In this document: positions 13,972 through 20,392 of the stretch, one piece after another
How the letters are laid out: the number at the start of each line of letters is the position of its first letter
How positions within the stretch are numbered: position 1 is the first letter of the stretch
DNA from: Pelolinea sp.
Lineage (GTDB): Bacteria > Chloroflexota > Anaerolineae > Anaerolineales > Anaerolineaceae
Direction of reading: 5' to 3'
Assembly: GCA_030692365.1 (NCBI GenBank)
Contig: JAUYCC010000018.1
Coordinates: 1 to 33,736 of the forward strand
DNA length: 33,736 nt
Notes under the pieces: generated by a model
What the model saw: only the letters and a program-made list of their open reading frames with translations
Database searches by the model: none
Told to the model about the DNA's origin: nothing
Translations under genes and position numbers: made by a program

Positions 13972-15003
13972 TTATTCAAATTCAATTACACACTTCAGGC
14001 TTTCATGCCTTGAAGCAGTTTGCAGGATCGCATCTGATAATTTTTCAAGTGGATACTTGTGGCTGATGATCTTGTCAGCCGAAACATCCCCGCTGGCAAT
14101 CAACTTTAATGCCATGCGAGTATCCAGATGGTCTGCCGAATATGTAGATGTAATCGTTATCTCGTTAAAGAAAATAAAACTTGGATAAAGTTCCACAAAT
14201 TCATCAGGCTGGGGGGTGGCGAAGAAGGTTACTGTGCCACCTTTGTTGGCTAATCTCAGCCCCAATTTCATCGCCCTGATATCTTTGGCCGCGATAATTA
14301 CTTTATCCGCCCCATTGGATTTTAAAATCGCACACAAACGTTCAGCTTCTTTTTCGGGATTGTTATCCGGAATAAGGACTTCTTTGGCGCCAAACTCTTT
14401 GGCTTTCTTGATACGCCAGTCCAACACTTCATACACCACAAGGTCGCGAACGCCCCAATATCGTAAACATTCAATAAACATCAGGCCCATAGTGCCTGTA
14501 CCAATAAGAGCGACTGAATCTCCGGCTTTGATGCCCGCCTTCCGAATCGCATGGATAACACACGCCAGTGGTTCAACCAGGGTGCCTGCTTCAAAACTGA
14601 CATGGTCGGGCAGGATGAGCGTATCCCTTTCTACATGCAATGCTGAAGCGGTGAAAAATTCAGAAAAACCACCTGGGTGAATGTGGGTTGTTCTGAAGGT
14701 TGTGCACATGGTGAAGTTTCCGCGCCGGCAGTGTTCACAGACGAGGCAGGGGACATGATGATGTACTACAACACGGTCGCCAACTTTAAAATTGGTTACA
14801 CCAGAGCCAACCGCTTCAATTAATCCGGAAGGTTCATGCCCCAACGTAAGTGGAGCGCGCGGCGTGAGATACCATTCCATAGTATCCGCTACACACACGC
14901 CGCAGGCTTTTGTTTGTACAAGGATCTCTCCGGATTTTGGCTGTGGGATGGGACGTTCTTCCACCCGCACATCATGATTGTTATAGTAGACAGCAACTTT
15001 CAT
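13972..15003 (-). CDS. Zinc-dependent alcohol dehydrogenase, polyol-phosphate type
   Basis: A 343-residue medium-chain dehydrogenase. Catalytic zinc residues C37 and D40 in C-G-V-C-V-A-D, then G-H-E (H56, E57). The structural zinc site has four Cys in C-L-V-C-E-H-C-R-R-G-N-F-T-M-C at about 92-106. The Rossmann motif G-T-G-T-M-G is near residue 171. The family includes sorbitol, galactitol-1-phosphate and arabitol/ribitol-phosphate dehydrogenases, which oxidise polyols to ketoses with NAD(P). Next to GatC-type PTS genes, a polyol-phosphate substrate is the likely reading. It is followed by the SDR at 17 nt and preceded by IIC at 111 nt. The substrate cannot be chosen from the sequence. Confidence 0.92.
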   Translation of the reverse strand: MKVAVYYNNHDVRVEERPIPQPKSGEILVQTKACGVCVADTMEWYLTPRAPLTLGHEPSGLIEAVGSGVTNFKVGDRVVVHHHVPCLVCEHCRRGNFTMCTTFRTTHIHPGGFSEFFTASALHVERDTLILPDHVSFEAGTLVEPLACVIHAIRKAGIKAGDSVALIGTGTMGLMFIECLRYWGVRDLVVYEVLDWRIKKAKEFGAKEVLIPDNNPEKEAERLCAILKSNGADKVIIAAKDIRAMKLGLRLANKGGTVTFFATPQPDEFVELYPSFIFFNEITITSTYSADHLDTRMALKLIASGDVSADKIISHKYPLEKLSDAILQTASRHESLKCVIEFE

Positions 15004-15114
15004 TCTTCACCTTATTCGTAAAAAGCCGCCGCGCTTTTCGCAACACGGCGGCTTTCTTGAGTAAATTTTGGATGCGGAATAAACTTCCGCATCCAGCCAG
15101 ATTATAAAGGACGA

Positions 15115-16392
15115 TTAGCCGTGGAACAAGCGACCAATCTGGAACAAAACAGCTGAGAGCCAGTTGCCAGCCGAGAGGCCAGTGATATCCACAGCACCTG
15201 CAGGGATAGCATAACCGATGCTCTTGGCCATCTCGGTCAGTGATGAACCGAAGGATGTGCAGGCATACAGCACAACAATGAAGATCACGGTACCGCAGAT
15301 GATGGAGCGGAAGAGGTTACCCTTGGACATAAAGGGGACCATCGCGACGAAATAGAATGTCGCAGCCAGGTCGCCAAAGGGCAGCACGCGGTTTCCGGGC
15401 AGGATCAACGCCAAGCCGAGAACGATCGGGATCATGATGATGCCAGCCGCAACGGTAATCGGGTGGCCGATTAAAATCGCAGAGTCCAGCCCGATGTAAA
15501 ATTCGCGGCCACCAAAATTCTTGGTCATAAAGGTCCTGGCTGACTCTGCGATGGGGGTCAGGGCTTCCATGAAGAAACCGATGATCTTGGGGATCAGGAT
15601 CATGGCGGTGCCGATGGTCATACCGAGGGTCAGGAGTTTGACGGGTTCTTTCCAGAGACCGCCGAACAGGCCAACGCCCACGCCTAGGAGTACACCCAGG
15701 AACAGGGGCTCGCCGAAGATACCCCATTTTTCACGGATACCGCTCTCGTCCCAGTGGATATCTTTCACGCCGGGGATGCGATCCAAAACCCAGTTGACGC
15801 CCGCGATGATCGGAACACTGCTGACAGCCCAACCATGGGGGATGCTAATACCGGGAAGGTTGTAGAAGTCCTGAACATCTTTCGCGGTCATATCAGCGAT
15901 CCACAGTTCATAAACGGTGTGGATGGCTGCGGCAACCATTGCCCAGGCCATGCTGCCGGAGGCGATGTAGGAAACGGAAGCGGTGAACGCCTGATTCCAA
16001 AAGTTCCAGATGTCAACATTCAAGGTCTTGGTGAGCTTGAAGAGCAACATAATGATGTTGGTCGCAAGGCAGACCAGGATTACCAGTGAGCCAGCCGAAG
16101 TGCCCCAAGCGATGGCGCCGGCAACACCCCAGCCTACATCTAAGATATCTAGGTTAGAGCCTGTGGATTTCACCATGACATCCACAACTGGCACCATTTG
16201 GCCAATCAAAAGGCCGATGACTAAGTTAAGGGCAATGAAGCCCGCGCCGAGGGTAAGACCTGCGCGCAATGCTGTGCGAAGTTTCTGGCCGAAGATCAGG
16301 CCTAGAATAGTAATGATGATAGGCAGCAGCAGGGAAGCGCCTAAACCGCTAACCGCACCCCAAACATTCTTTACAACAGTTACAAAATCCAT
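15115..16392 (-). CDS. PTS galactitol-type IIC permease (second copy)
   Basis: A 425-residue polytopic membrane protein of the GatC family with about ten or more hydrophobic segments. Shared blocks with the first copy are P-I-I-I-T-I-L-G-L-I-F-G-Q-K near the N-terminus, L-D-I-L-D-V-G-W, N-F-W-N-Q-A-F, G-E-P-L-F-L-G-V, and G-R-E-F-Y-I-G-L-D-S-A-I-L-I-G. It lacks the extra C-terminal tail of the first copy. It follows the DeoR gene by 116 nt and begins with AGGAGAG before the ATG. Its natural partner is the IIB at the far end of this operon, with IIA between them, so the PTS subunits bracket the catabolic enzymes. Confidence 0.92.
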   Translation of the reverse strand: MDFVTVVKNVWGAVSGLGASLLLPIIITILGLIFGQKLRTALRAGLTLGAGFIALNLVIGLLIGQMVPVVDVMVKSTGSNLDILDVGWGVAGAIAWGTSAGSLVILVCLATNIIMLLFKLTKTLNVDIWNFWNQAFTASVSYIASGSMAWAMVAAAIHTVYELWIADMTAKDVQDFYNLPGISIPHGWAVSSVPIIAGVNWVLDRIPGVKDIHWDESGIREKWGIFGEPLFLGVLLGVGVGLFGGLWKEPVKLLTLGMTIGTAMILIPKIIGFFMEALTPIAESARTFMTKNFGGREFYIGLDSAILIGHPITVAAGIIMIPIVLGLALILPGNRVLPFGDLAATFYFVAMVPFMSKGNLFRSIICGTVIFIVVLYACTSFGSSLTEMAKSIGYAIPAGAVDITGLSAGNWLSAVLFQIGRLFHG

Positions 16393-16460
16393 TTTAACTC
16401 TCCTTTATTTAGTTGAAAACGAATGATTCTTGAAACCACTGATTAGTTATTTGTTATGTG

Positions 16461-16470
16461 CACCTCCTTT
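16461..16470 (-). promoter_or_regulatory. Orphan Shine-Dalgarno between DeoR and IIC
   Basis: AAAGGAGGTG (16470-16461) is a near-perfect anti-SD match 69 nt upstream of the IIC start, which has its own ribosome site. No start codon follows at a usable distance. The plus-strand deoR-IIB gap has the same feature. Confidence 0.45.
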
Positions 16471-16508
16471 TTTAATCTTATTTAATTAACCGCAAAAAAC
16501 TAAAAAGG

Positions 16509-17273
16509 CTACGTTAGAATAACGTCGACGTTTCTTTTCGTAATCATTTCAAGCTGTTCTTTCGAAATTCCCTGATCGGTGATGACGTGATCTACTTCGG
16601 TAATGTCGCAGACTTTAGCAAAACCGGTAACATCAAACTTGGAAGAATCGGTAAGCAAAATGACCATGTCCGCAGCATTCACCATGGCTTGTTTAATTGG
16701 TACTTCTTCGATGTTGACATTGGAAATCACGCCATCAGAGTGAATAGCGTCAGCGCCCAGGAAAGTCTTATCTACTCGAAGGGTACGTATAAAGTCAGTG
16801 ACCTGTGCGCCTTCCAGTGTGAATACGTTTTCACGGGCAATCCCGCCTGTGCAAATCAATTTGATATTTGGGTTTGTTGCCAGCTTGACAGCGATATTGA
16901 GATCGTGCGTGACCACTGTAAGACGTTCCCGGTTGTGTAAAAGTAGGGCAAGAGCGTAAATTGTTGAGCCAGCGTCCAACAGGATGGTATCGCCGTTTTC
17001 CACAAAATTCATAGCCGCCAGGGCAATGCGGGTTTTTTCTTCAGTATTACGGCGCCTTTTAATTTCATACGGAATTTCCATCGTAACGCCATGGGCGGTG
17101 CGTACCGCGCCGCCGCGCTTGCGGATGCATACCCCCTCTTTCTCTAACATGATCAGATCGCGCCTGATCGTTGCGGATGAAATGCCAATCTCATCCGCAA
17201 GTTCTGTTACCTGAACATAACCGTCTTCGCGAAGCTTATTGTGGAGTATGGCCCTTCGTTCTTCAGCTAACAT
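16509..17273 (-). CDS. DeoR-family transcriptional regulator (minus-strand PTS operon)
   Basis: 254 residues with an N-terminal winged HTH: E-E-R-R-A-I-L, V-T-E-L-A-D-E-I-G-I-S-S-A-T-I-R-R-D-L, then R-K-R-G-G-A. The C-terminal DeoRC domain has L-L-D-A-G-S-T at about 97-103, V-V-T-H-D, F-L-G-A-D-A-I, and L-L-T-D-S-S-K-F near 212. It is the first gene of the PTS operon, with a consensus promoter and an AGGA ribosome site. It most likely senses a sugar phosphate and represses its own operon, and perhaps the divergent epimerase gene. It differs clearly from the other DeoR (7432-8220), so the two groups may respond to different inducers. Confidence 0.93.
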   Translation of the reverse strand: MLAEERRAILHNKLREDGYVQVTELADEIGISSATIRRDLIMLEKEGVCIRKRGGAVRTAHGVTMEIPYEIKRRRNTEEKTRIALAAMNFVENGDTILLDAGSTIYALALLLHNRERLTVVTHDLNIAVKLATNPNIKLICTGGIARENVFTLEGAQVTDFIRTLRVDKTFLGADAIHSDGVISNVNIEEVPIKQAMVNAADMVILLTDSSKFDVTGFAKVCDITEVDHVITDQGISKEQLEMITKRNVDVILT

Positions 17274-17303
17274 AGTCCTGCTTTTCTTTTATTGCAAAAA
17301 GCT

Positions 17304-17316
17304 ACAAAATATTTGT
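17304..17316. promoter_or_regulatory. Palindrome in the 5' leader of the minus PTS operon
   Basis: ACAAA, ATA, TTTGT form a perfect 5-3-5 inverted repeat between the promoter and the DeoR start. It could be an operator. The AT-rich context makes chance symmetry possible. Confidence 0.35.
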
Positions 17317-17338
17317 TAAATAATGCCTTGTTATGAAA

Positions 17339-17367
17339 AGTATAGCATTTCGATTTACCATTGTCAA
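17339..17367 (-). promoter_or_regulatory. Promoter of the minus-strand PTS operon
   Basis: TTGACA (17367-17362), 17 nt, TATACT (17344-17339), with a TGC extension before the -10. The start point would be near 17332, giving a leader of about 60 nt. Confidence 0.88.
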
Positions 17368-17433
17368 GAAAAACCTGGTGATCGTGATTAATGTAATATT
17401 CAAAGAATAAATTATTAAATAAATAATAATTTG

Positions 17434-17439
17434 TATAAT
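17434..17439 (+). promoter_or_regulatory. Probable -10 element of the 4-epimerase gene
   Basis: A perfect TATAAT lies 30 nt before the ATG in very AT-rich DNA. No convincing -35 is seen at 17 nt, so activation by a regulator is possible. Confidence 0.45.
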
Positions 17440-17469
17440 CACTTCATCCGAAAATAGTGTAGGTGAATA

Positions 17470-18111
17470 ATGCTGGAAAATTTAAAAATTAGGGTAAGCC
17501 GATTATTAGCCAAACTACCTGAAAACCATCTGGTTTGTTCAACTGGCGGCAATGTCAGCGCGAGAGATCCCGAAAGCGGCTATATGGTAATAAAACCAAG
17601 CGGCGTTCCTTATGAGGATTTGTCTCCAGAGGCACTCGTTGTGGTTGATGCGCAAGGCAACAGAGTAGAAGGAAAATTCAAACCTTCATCTGATACTGCC
17701 AGTCACCTCTATATCTATCAAAAAATGCCTGAAATAAACGGCATTGTTCACACCCATTCCCCTTATGCAACCGCTTTCGCAGTTGCAGAAAGACCAATCC
17801 CCGTTGTATTTTCTGAAACAGCTGAGGAATTTGGAGGTGAAATCCCTCTATCCGAGTTTGTCCTGGTCGGTGGTGAAGCCATTGGTGAACAAGTTGTGAA
17901 GTATGGCTCGAAAATAAAAGCTGTGGTCCTCAGGAAACACGGAATTTTCACAATCGGATCAACACCTGAAAAAGCTGTCGATCTGGCAATTTTGGCTGAA
18001 AATTCTGCCTTTGTTGCCTGGCTAAGCTTTCATCTAAATCCCGCCGCGCCACTCTCCGAAAAGGATATCCAGGCACTTTATTACCGGCAACAAAACATTT
18101 ACGGCCAGTAA
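17470..18111 (+). CDS. AraD-type L-ribulose-5-phosphate 4-epimerase (class II aldolase family)
   Basis: 213 residues. Motifs in order: S-T-G-G-N-V-S-A-R-D at 24-33, I-K-P-S-G-V at 41-46, S-S-D-T at 73-76, H-T-H at 94-96, R-K-H-G at 155-158, and a C-terminal I-Y-G-Q. Zinc ligands would be H94, H96 and H157. S-S-D-T and the C-terminal Y-G-Q are the features that separate AraD/UlaF/SgbE 4-epimerases from fuculose-phosphate aldolases, which have S-S-E. The catalytic Asp of E. coli AraD (D120 in H-A-D) appears to be replaced by Glu (about E119), so aldolase activity or another pentulose phosphate remains possible. AraD makes D-xylulose 5-phosphate from L-ribulose 5-phosphate, which would feed the pentose phosphate pathway. 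AGGTGA precedes the ATG. The gene diverges from the PTS operon. Confidence 0.85.
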   Translation: MLENLKIRVSRLLAKLPENHLVCSTGGNVSARDPESGYMVIKPSGVPYEDLSPEALVVVDAQGNRVEGKFKPSSDTASHLYIYQKMPEINGIVHTHSPYATAFAVAERPIPVVFSETAEEFGGEIPLSEFVLVGGEAIGEQVVKYGSKIKAVVLRKHGIFTIGSTPEKAVDLAILAENSAFVAWLSFHLNPAAPLSEKDIQALYYRQQNIYGQ

Positions 18112-18114
18112 GGT

Positions 18115-18678
18115 CTAGCGATGATTTTCGTAAATCGCCAGAACGATATCCGCGTAATCATAGCCAACATCCATCGGACCATAAGCCTTAAGCGCTTCGT
18201 GCTCTGAATCTTTTTGATGGATCAATTCGGCAAGATAACTGCTGCCATACTGAATATTAAATTGAGGGTCAAGCAATTCATTAATGGTCGGCCGGCTGAT
18301 AAAGCAGGGATGGTTGCCGCATATAAATTCGGATGCGATGCCATCTTTTGGCATGACCTGCATCAAACCCACTGCGCCGCTGATGGAGTAAGCCCGCGGG
18401 TCACCACCGCTTTCCTGCAGCATGACAGCCGCAATCAGGTTGGGATCCAACCCTGAATCTGCAGCTGATGCCTCAATTATTGTTTTCCATTGCTGAATGC
18501 TTTCAGGAAATTGTGAACTTAATTGCGTGGAAGGGGTTTGTGCCTCTGATTGTGAATTGATGCTTGAGGGGGAGGCAGACTGAGCGTAACCGGAATTGAC
18601 AGTCATTGACAAAAATGTCAAACAAATACTGCTCACCAGCACCGCGGGAATAATCAGATTTCGTGGATTGAGCGTCAT
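18115..18678 (-). CDS. Secreted lytic transglycosylase (SLT domain), probably leaderless
   Basis: 187 residues: an N-terminal hydrophobic segment (about 8-30) with a likely signal-peptidase site after Y-A-Q, a Ser/Gln-rich linker to about 57, then a goose-lysozyme-like SLT domain. The catalytic Glu is E89 in L-Q-E-S-G-G-D-P, followed by G-L-M-Q-V-M-P, the family hallmark. It would cut peptidoglycan between MurNAc and GlcNAc outside the membrane. The ATG has no Shine-Dalgarno and lies 7 nt after TGCTATAAT, so the mRNA is probably leaderless. Its stop is only 3 nt from the stop of the convergent epimerase gene, with no terminator between them. The presence of such an enzyme does not by itself prove a peptidoglycan wall. 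Confidence 0.88.
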   Translation of the reverse strand: MTLNPRNLIIPAVLVSSICLTFLSMTVNSGYAQSASPSSINSQSEAQTPSTQLSSQFPESIQQWKTIIEASAADSGLDPNLIAAVMLQESGGDPRAYSISGAVGLMQVMPKDGIASEFICGNHPCFISRPTINELLDPQFNIQYGSSYLAELIHQKDSEHEALKAYGPMDVGYDYADIVLAIYENHR

Positions 18679-18685
18679 CAGTCCA

Positions 18686-18694
18686 ATTATAGCA
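18686..18694 (-). promoter_or_regulatory. Extended -10 (TGCTATAAT) giving a leaderless start
   Basis: TGC (18694-18692) plus TATAAT (18691-18686) end 7 nt before the ATG at 18678. No good -35 is visible, as is common for extended -10 promoters. The same geometry occurs at 5122-5138. Confidence 0.6.
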
Positions 18695-18713
18695 CATAAG
18701 TTCTAATTATGAA

Positions 18714-19202
18714 CTAATTTGTTAATTCCAGAATTTTGTAAAATCCCTTTTTCATAAGAGCAAGCATTTCTTTAGCTTTTTCTCTGTAGGTACCCAAAGA
18801 ATGCCCGACTGGATCCCAAATATCCTTTGTTTCCCCAGTCATCTCACTTAAAAGAAAAATCTTCTCTTTTGTATTAGGAAAATTACGCTTCAGGAAGGAT
18901 GATTGCTCATGTTCCATGCAAAGAATCAGATCAAATTCACCAAGAAGCGATTCGGTCACTGGCTGGGAATGGTGGTCGTTCAGGTCCAAGCCAGTATCCA
19001 TCATTGCGCGGATCGCAAAATCGGTTGCCGGATAACCGTTTATTGCCCAGACACCGGCTGATTCAATCCTCCAATTTTCAGGCTGTGCCTTCCACCTGGC
19101 TACGAGATTCCTGAACAGAACCATCACCATGGGTGAGCGGCACTGGTTGGCGGCGCAAACAAAGAGAACGCACCTTTTTTTCTCAGTATCTTTTTTAACC
19201 AC
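18714..19202 (-). CDS. Low-molecular-weight protein tyrosine/arginine phosphatase
   Basis: About 162 residues when started at the GTG at 19202-19200, which shares its first base with the last base of the gmd stop (TAGTG). A longer frame from 19289 exists but only overlaps gmd and encodes an Arg-rich, unrelated stretch. The phosphatase loop is V-C-A-A-N-Q-C-R-S-P, that is C-x5-R, with the nucleophilic Cys near residue 15. The general-acid Asp is in D-I-W-D-P near the C-terminus. The family dephosphorylates phosphotyrosine or phosphoarginine proteins; relatives reduce arsenate. Coupling with gmd suggests a role in polysaccharide synthesis control, as for Wzb-type phosphatases, while ClpC next door would also fit an arginine-phosphate link. 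Neither is proven. Confidence 0.88.
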   Translation of the reverse strand: MVKKDTEKKRCVLFVCAANQCRSPMVMVLFRNLVARWKAQPENWRIESAGVWAINGYPATDFAIRAMMDTGLDLNDHHSQPVTESLLGEFDLILCMEHEQSSFLKRNFPNTKEKIFLLSEMTGETKDIWDPVGHSLGTYREKAKEMLALMKKGFYKILELTN

Positions 19203-20269
19203 TATTTGCCCATACTGACAACCTGGTGATCCCAGCGGTGCCAGCCGCCGAATTTCTCTTCGACGATTTTTTGGCCTTCGCCGGGGCATTCCAACCCCAT
19301 CAGTTCGAAGTCGGCATCAATCATGATGCGCACCAACTCATGGAATTTTACTTTTGGCTGCCATTTCAAATGCTGGTTTGCTTTACTTGGATCAGAAAGA
19401 AGCAGGTCCACTTCAGTAGGGCGGAAATAGCGTTCGTCAATCTGAACGTAATCTTTATAGTTTATACCGGCATATCCAAAAGCTTCTTCAAGAAATTCAC
19501 GAACAGAATGAGTTTCGCCGGTACCAATGACGTAATCATCAGATTTATCCTGCTGCAGCATTATCCACATGGCTTCAACATATTCAGGCGCATAACCCCA
19601 ATCGCGTTTGGCTTCCAGGTTTCCAAGGAAAAGGTCTTTCTGCCTTCCAGCTTTGATAAAGGCAACTGCTCTGGTGATTTTACGTGTCACAAAGGTTTCG
19701 CCGCGTCGAGGTGACTCATGGTTGAAAAGGATGCCATTACTGGCAAAAATGTTATACGCTTCGCGATAGTTCCGTGTGATCCAATAAGCGTATACCTTGG
19801 CGGCCGCGTATGGGCTGCGGGGTTCAAAGACAGTCGCTTCATTCTGGGGCGGTTTGGCACTACCGAACATCTCGCTTGAAGAAGCCTGGTAGAAGCGGGC
19901 GTCCACACCACTTTTTCTGACCGCTTCAAGGATGCGCGTCGTGCCCAGCCCAGTCACATCGCCGGTATATTCGGGCATATCAAATGAAACGCGCACATGG
20001 CTTTGCGCGGCCAGATGGTAGATTTCATCCGGTTTTATGTTATAAACCATATGCTGGAGGGTTTCACCCACGGCGATATCCCCATAATGAAGATAAAGAT
20101 GAACTTTATTGTCGTTATGTGGGTCGTGGTAGATATGATCGATGCGTTGGGTATTGAAAGTGCTCGCGCGGCGGATAATCCCATGAACTTCATAGCCTTT
20201 GTGTAACAGCAGCTCCGCTAAATATGATCCATCCTGGCCAGTAATACCGGTAATAAGCGCTTTTTTCAA
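19202..20269 (-). CDS. gmd: GDP-mannose 4,6-dehydratase
   Basis: 355 residues of the extended SDR family. The cofactor motif G-I-T-G-Q-D-G-S-Y at 8-16 and R-R-A-S-T-F-N-T at 33-40 are typical of Gmd, as are S-S-E-M-F-G at 131-136 and the catalytic Y154 and K158 in Y-A-A-A-K. It turns GDP-D-mannose into GDP-4-keto-6-deoxymannose, the first step to GDP-L-fucose, GDP-rhamnose or perosamine. The next enzyme of any of these routes is not in the window. The start is TTG at 20269-20267, with a good GGAGG ribosome site (20280-20276). The downstream phosphatase starts on its stop codon. Confidence 0.96.
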   Translation of the reverse strand: MKKALITGITGQDGSYLAELLLHKGYEVHGIIRRASTFNTQRIDHIYHDPHNDNKVHLYLHYGDIAVGETLQHMVYNIKPDEIYHLAAQSHVRVSFDMPEYTGDVTGLGTTRILEAVRKSGVDARFYQASSSEMFGSAKPPQNEATVFEPRSPYAAAKVYAYWITRNYREAYNIFASNGILFNHESPRRGETFVTRKITRAVAFIKAGRQKDLFLGNLEAKRDWGYAPEYVEAMWIMLQQDKSDDYVIGTGETHSVREFLEEAFGYAGINYKDYVQIDERYFRPTEVDLLLSDPSKANQHLKWQPKVKFHELVRIMIDADFELMGLECPGEGQKIVEEKFGGWHRWDHQVVSMGK

Positions 20270-20306
20270 TTAAATCCTCCAGACTTAGTTTACTACTGTG
20301 CAAGTT

Positions 20307-20335
20307 AGTATAACCATGGATAAAATGCATGTCAA
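20307..20335 (-). promoter_or_regulatory. Promoter of gmd
   Basis: TTGACA (20335-20330), 17 nt, TATACT (20312-20307) on the minus strand; start point near 20300. Confidence 0.88.
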
Positions 20336-20340
20336 ACTTC

Positions 20341-20376
20341 AAAATTAAAAAAGGCTGAGTTTTTAGCTCAGCCTTT
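20341..20376 (-). terminator. Terminator of clpC
   Basis: AAAGGCTGAG (20350-20359) pairs with CTCAGCCTTT (20367-20376) around a 7-nt loop. On the minus strand a TTTTTT-AATTTT tail follows. It abuts the gmd promoter. Confidence 0.88.
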
Positions 20377-20392
20377 AATTTAAAGTGTTGTT

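Noticed and set aside
15317-15727. 136-codon frame inside the second IIC gene
   Set aside because: It is an Arg/Pro-rich shadow frame of a GC-rich membrane protein gene.
19203-19289. N-terminal extension of the phosphatase
   Set aside because: It overlaps the end of gmd, is Arg-rich, and does not resemble the family; the GTG overlapping the gmd stop is a better start.
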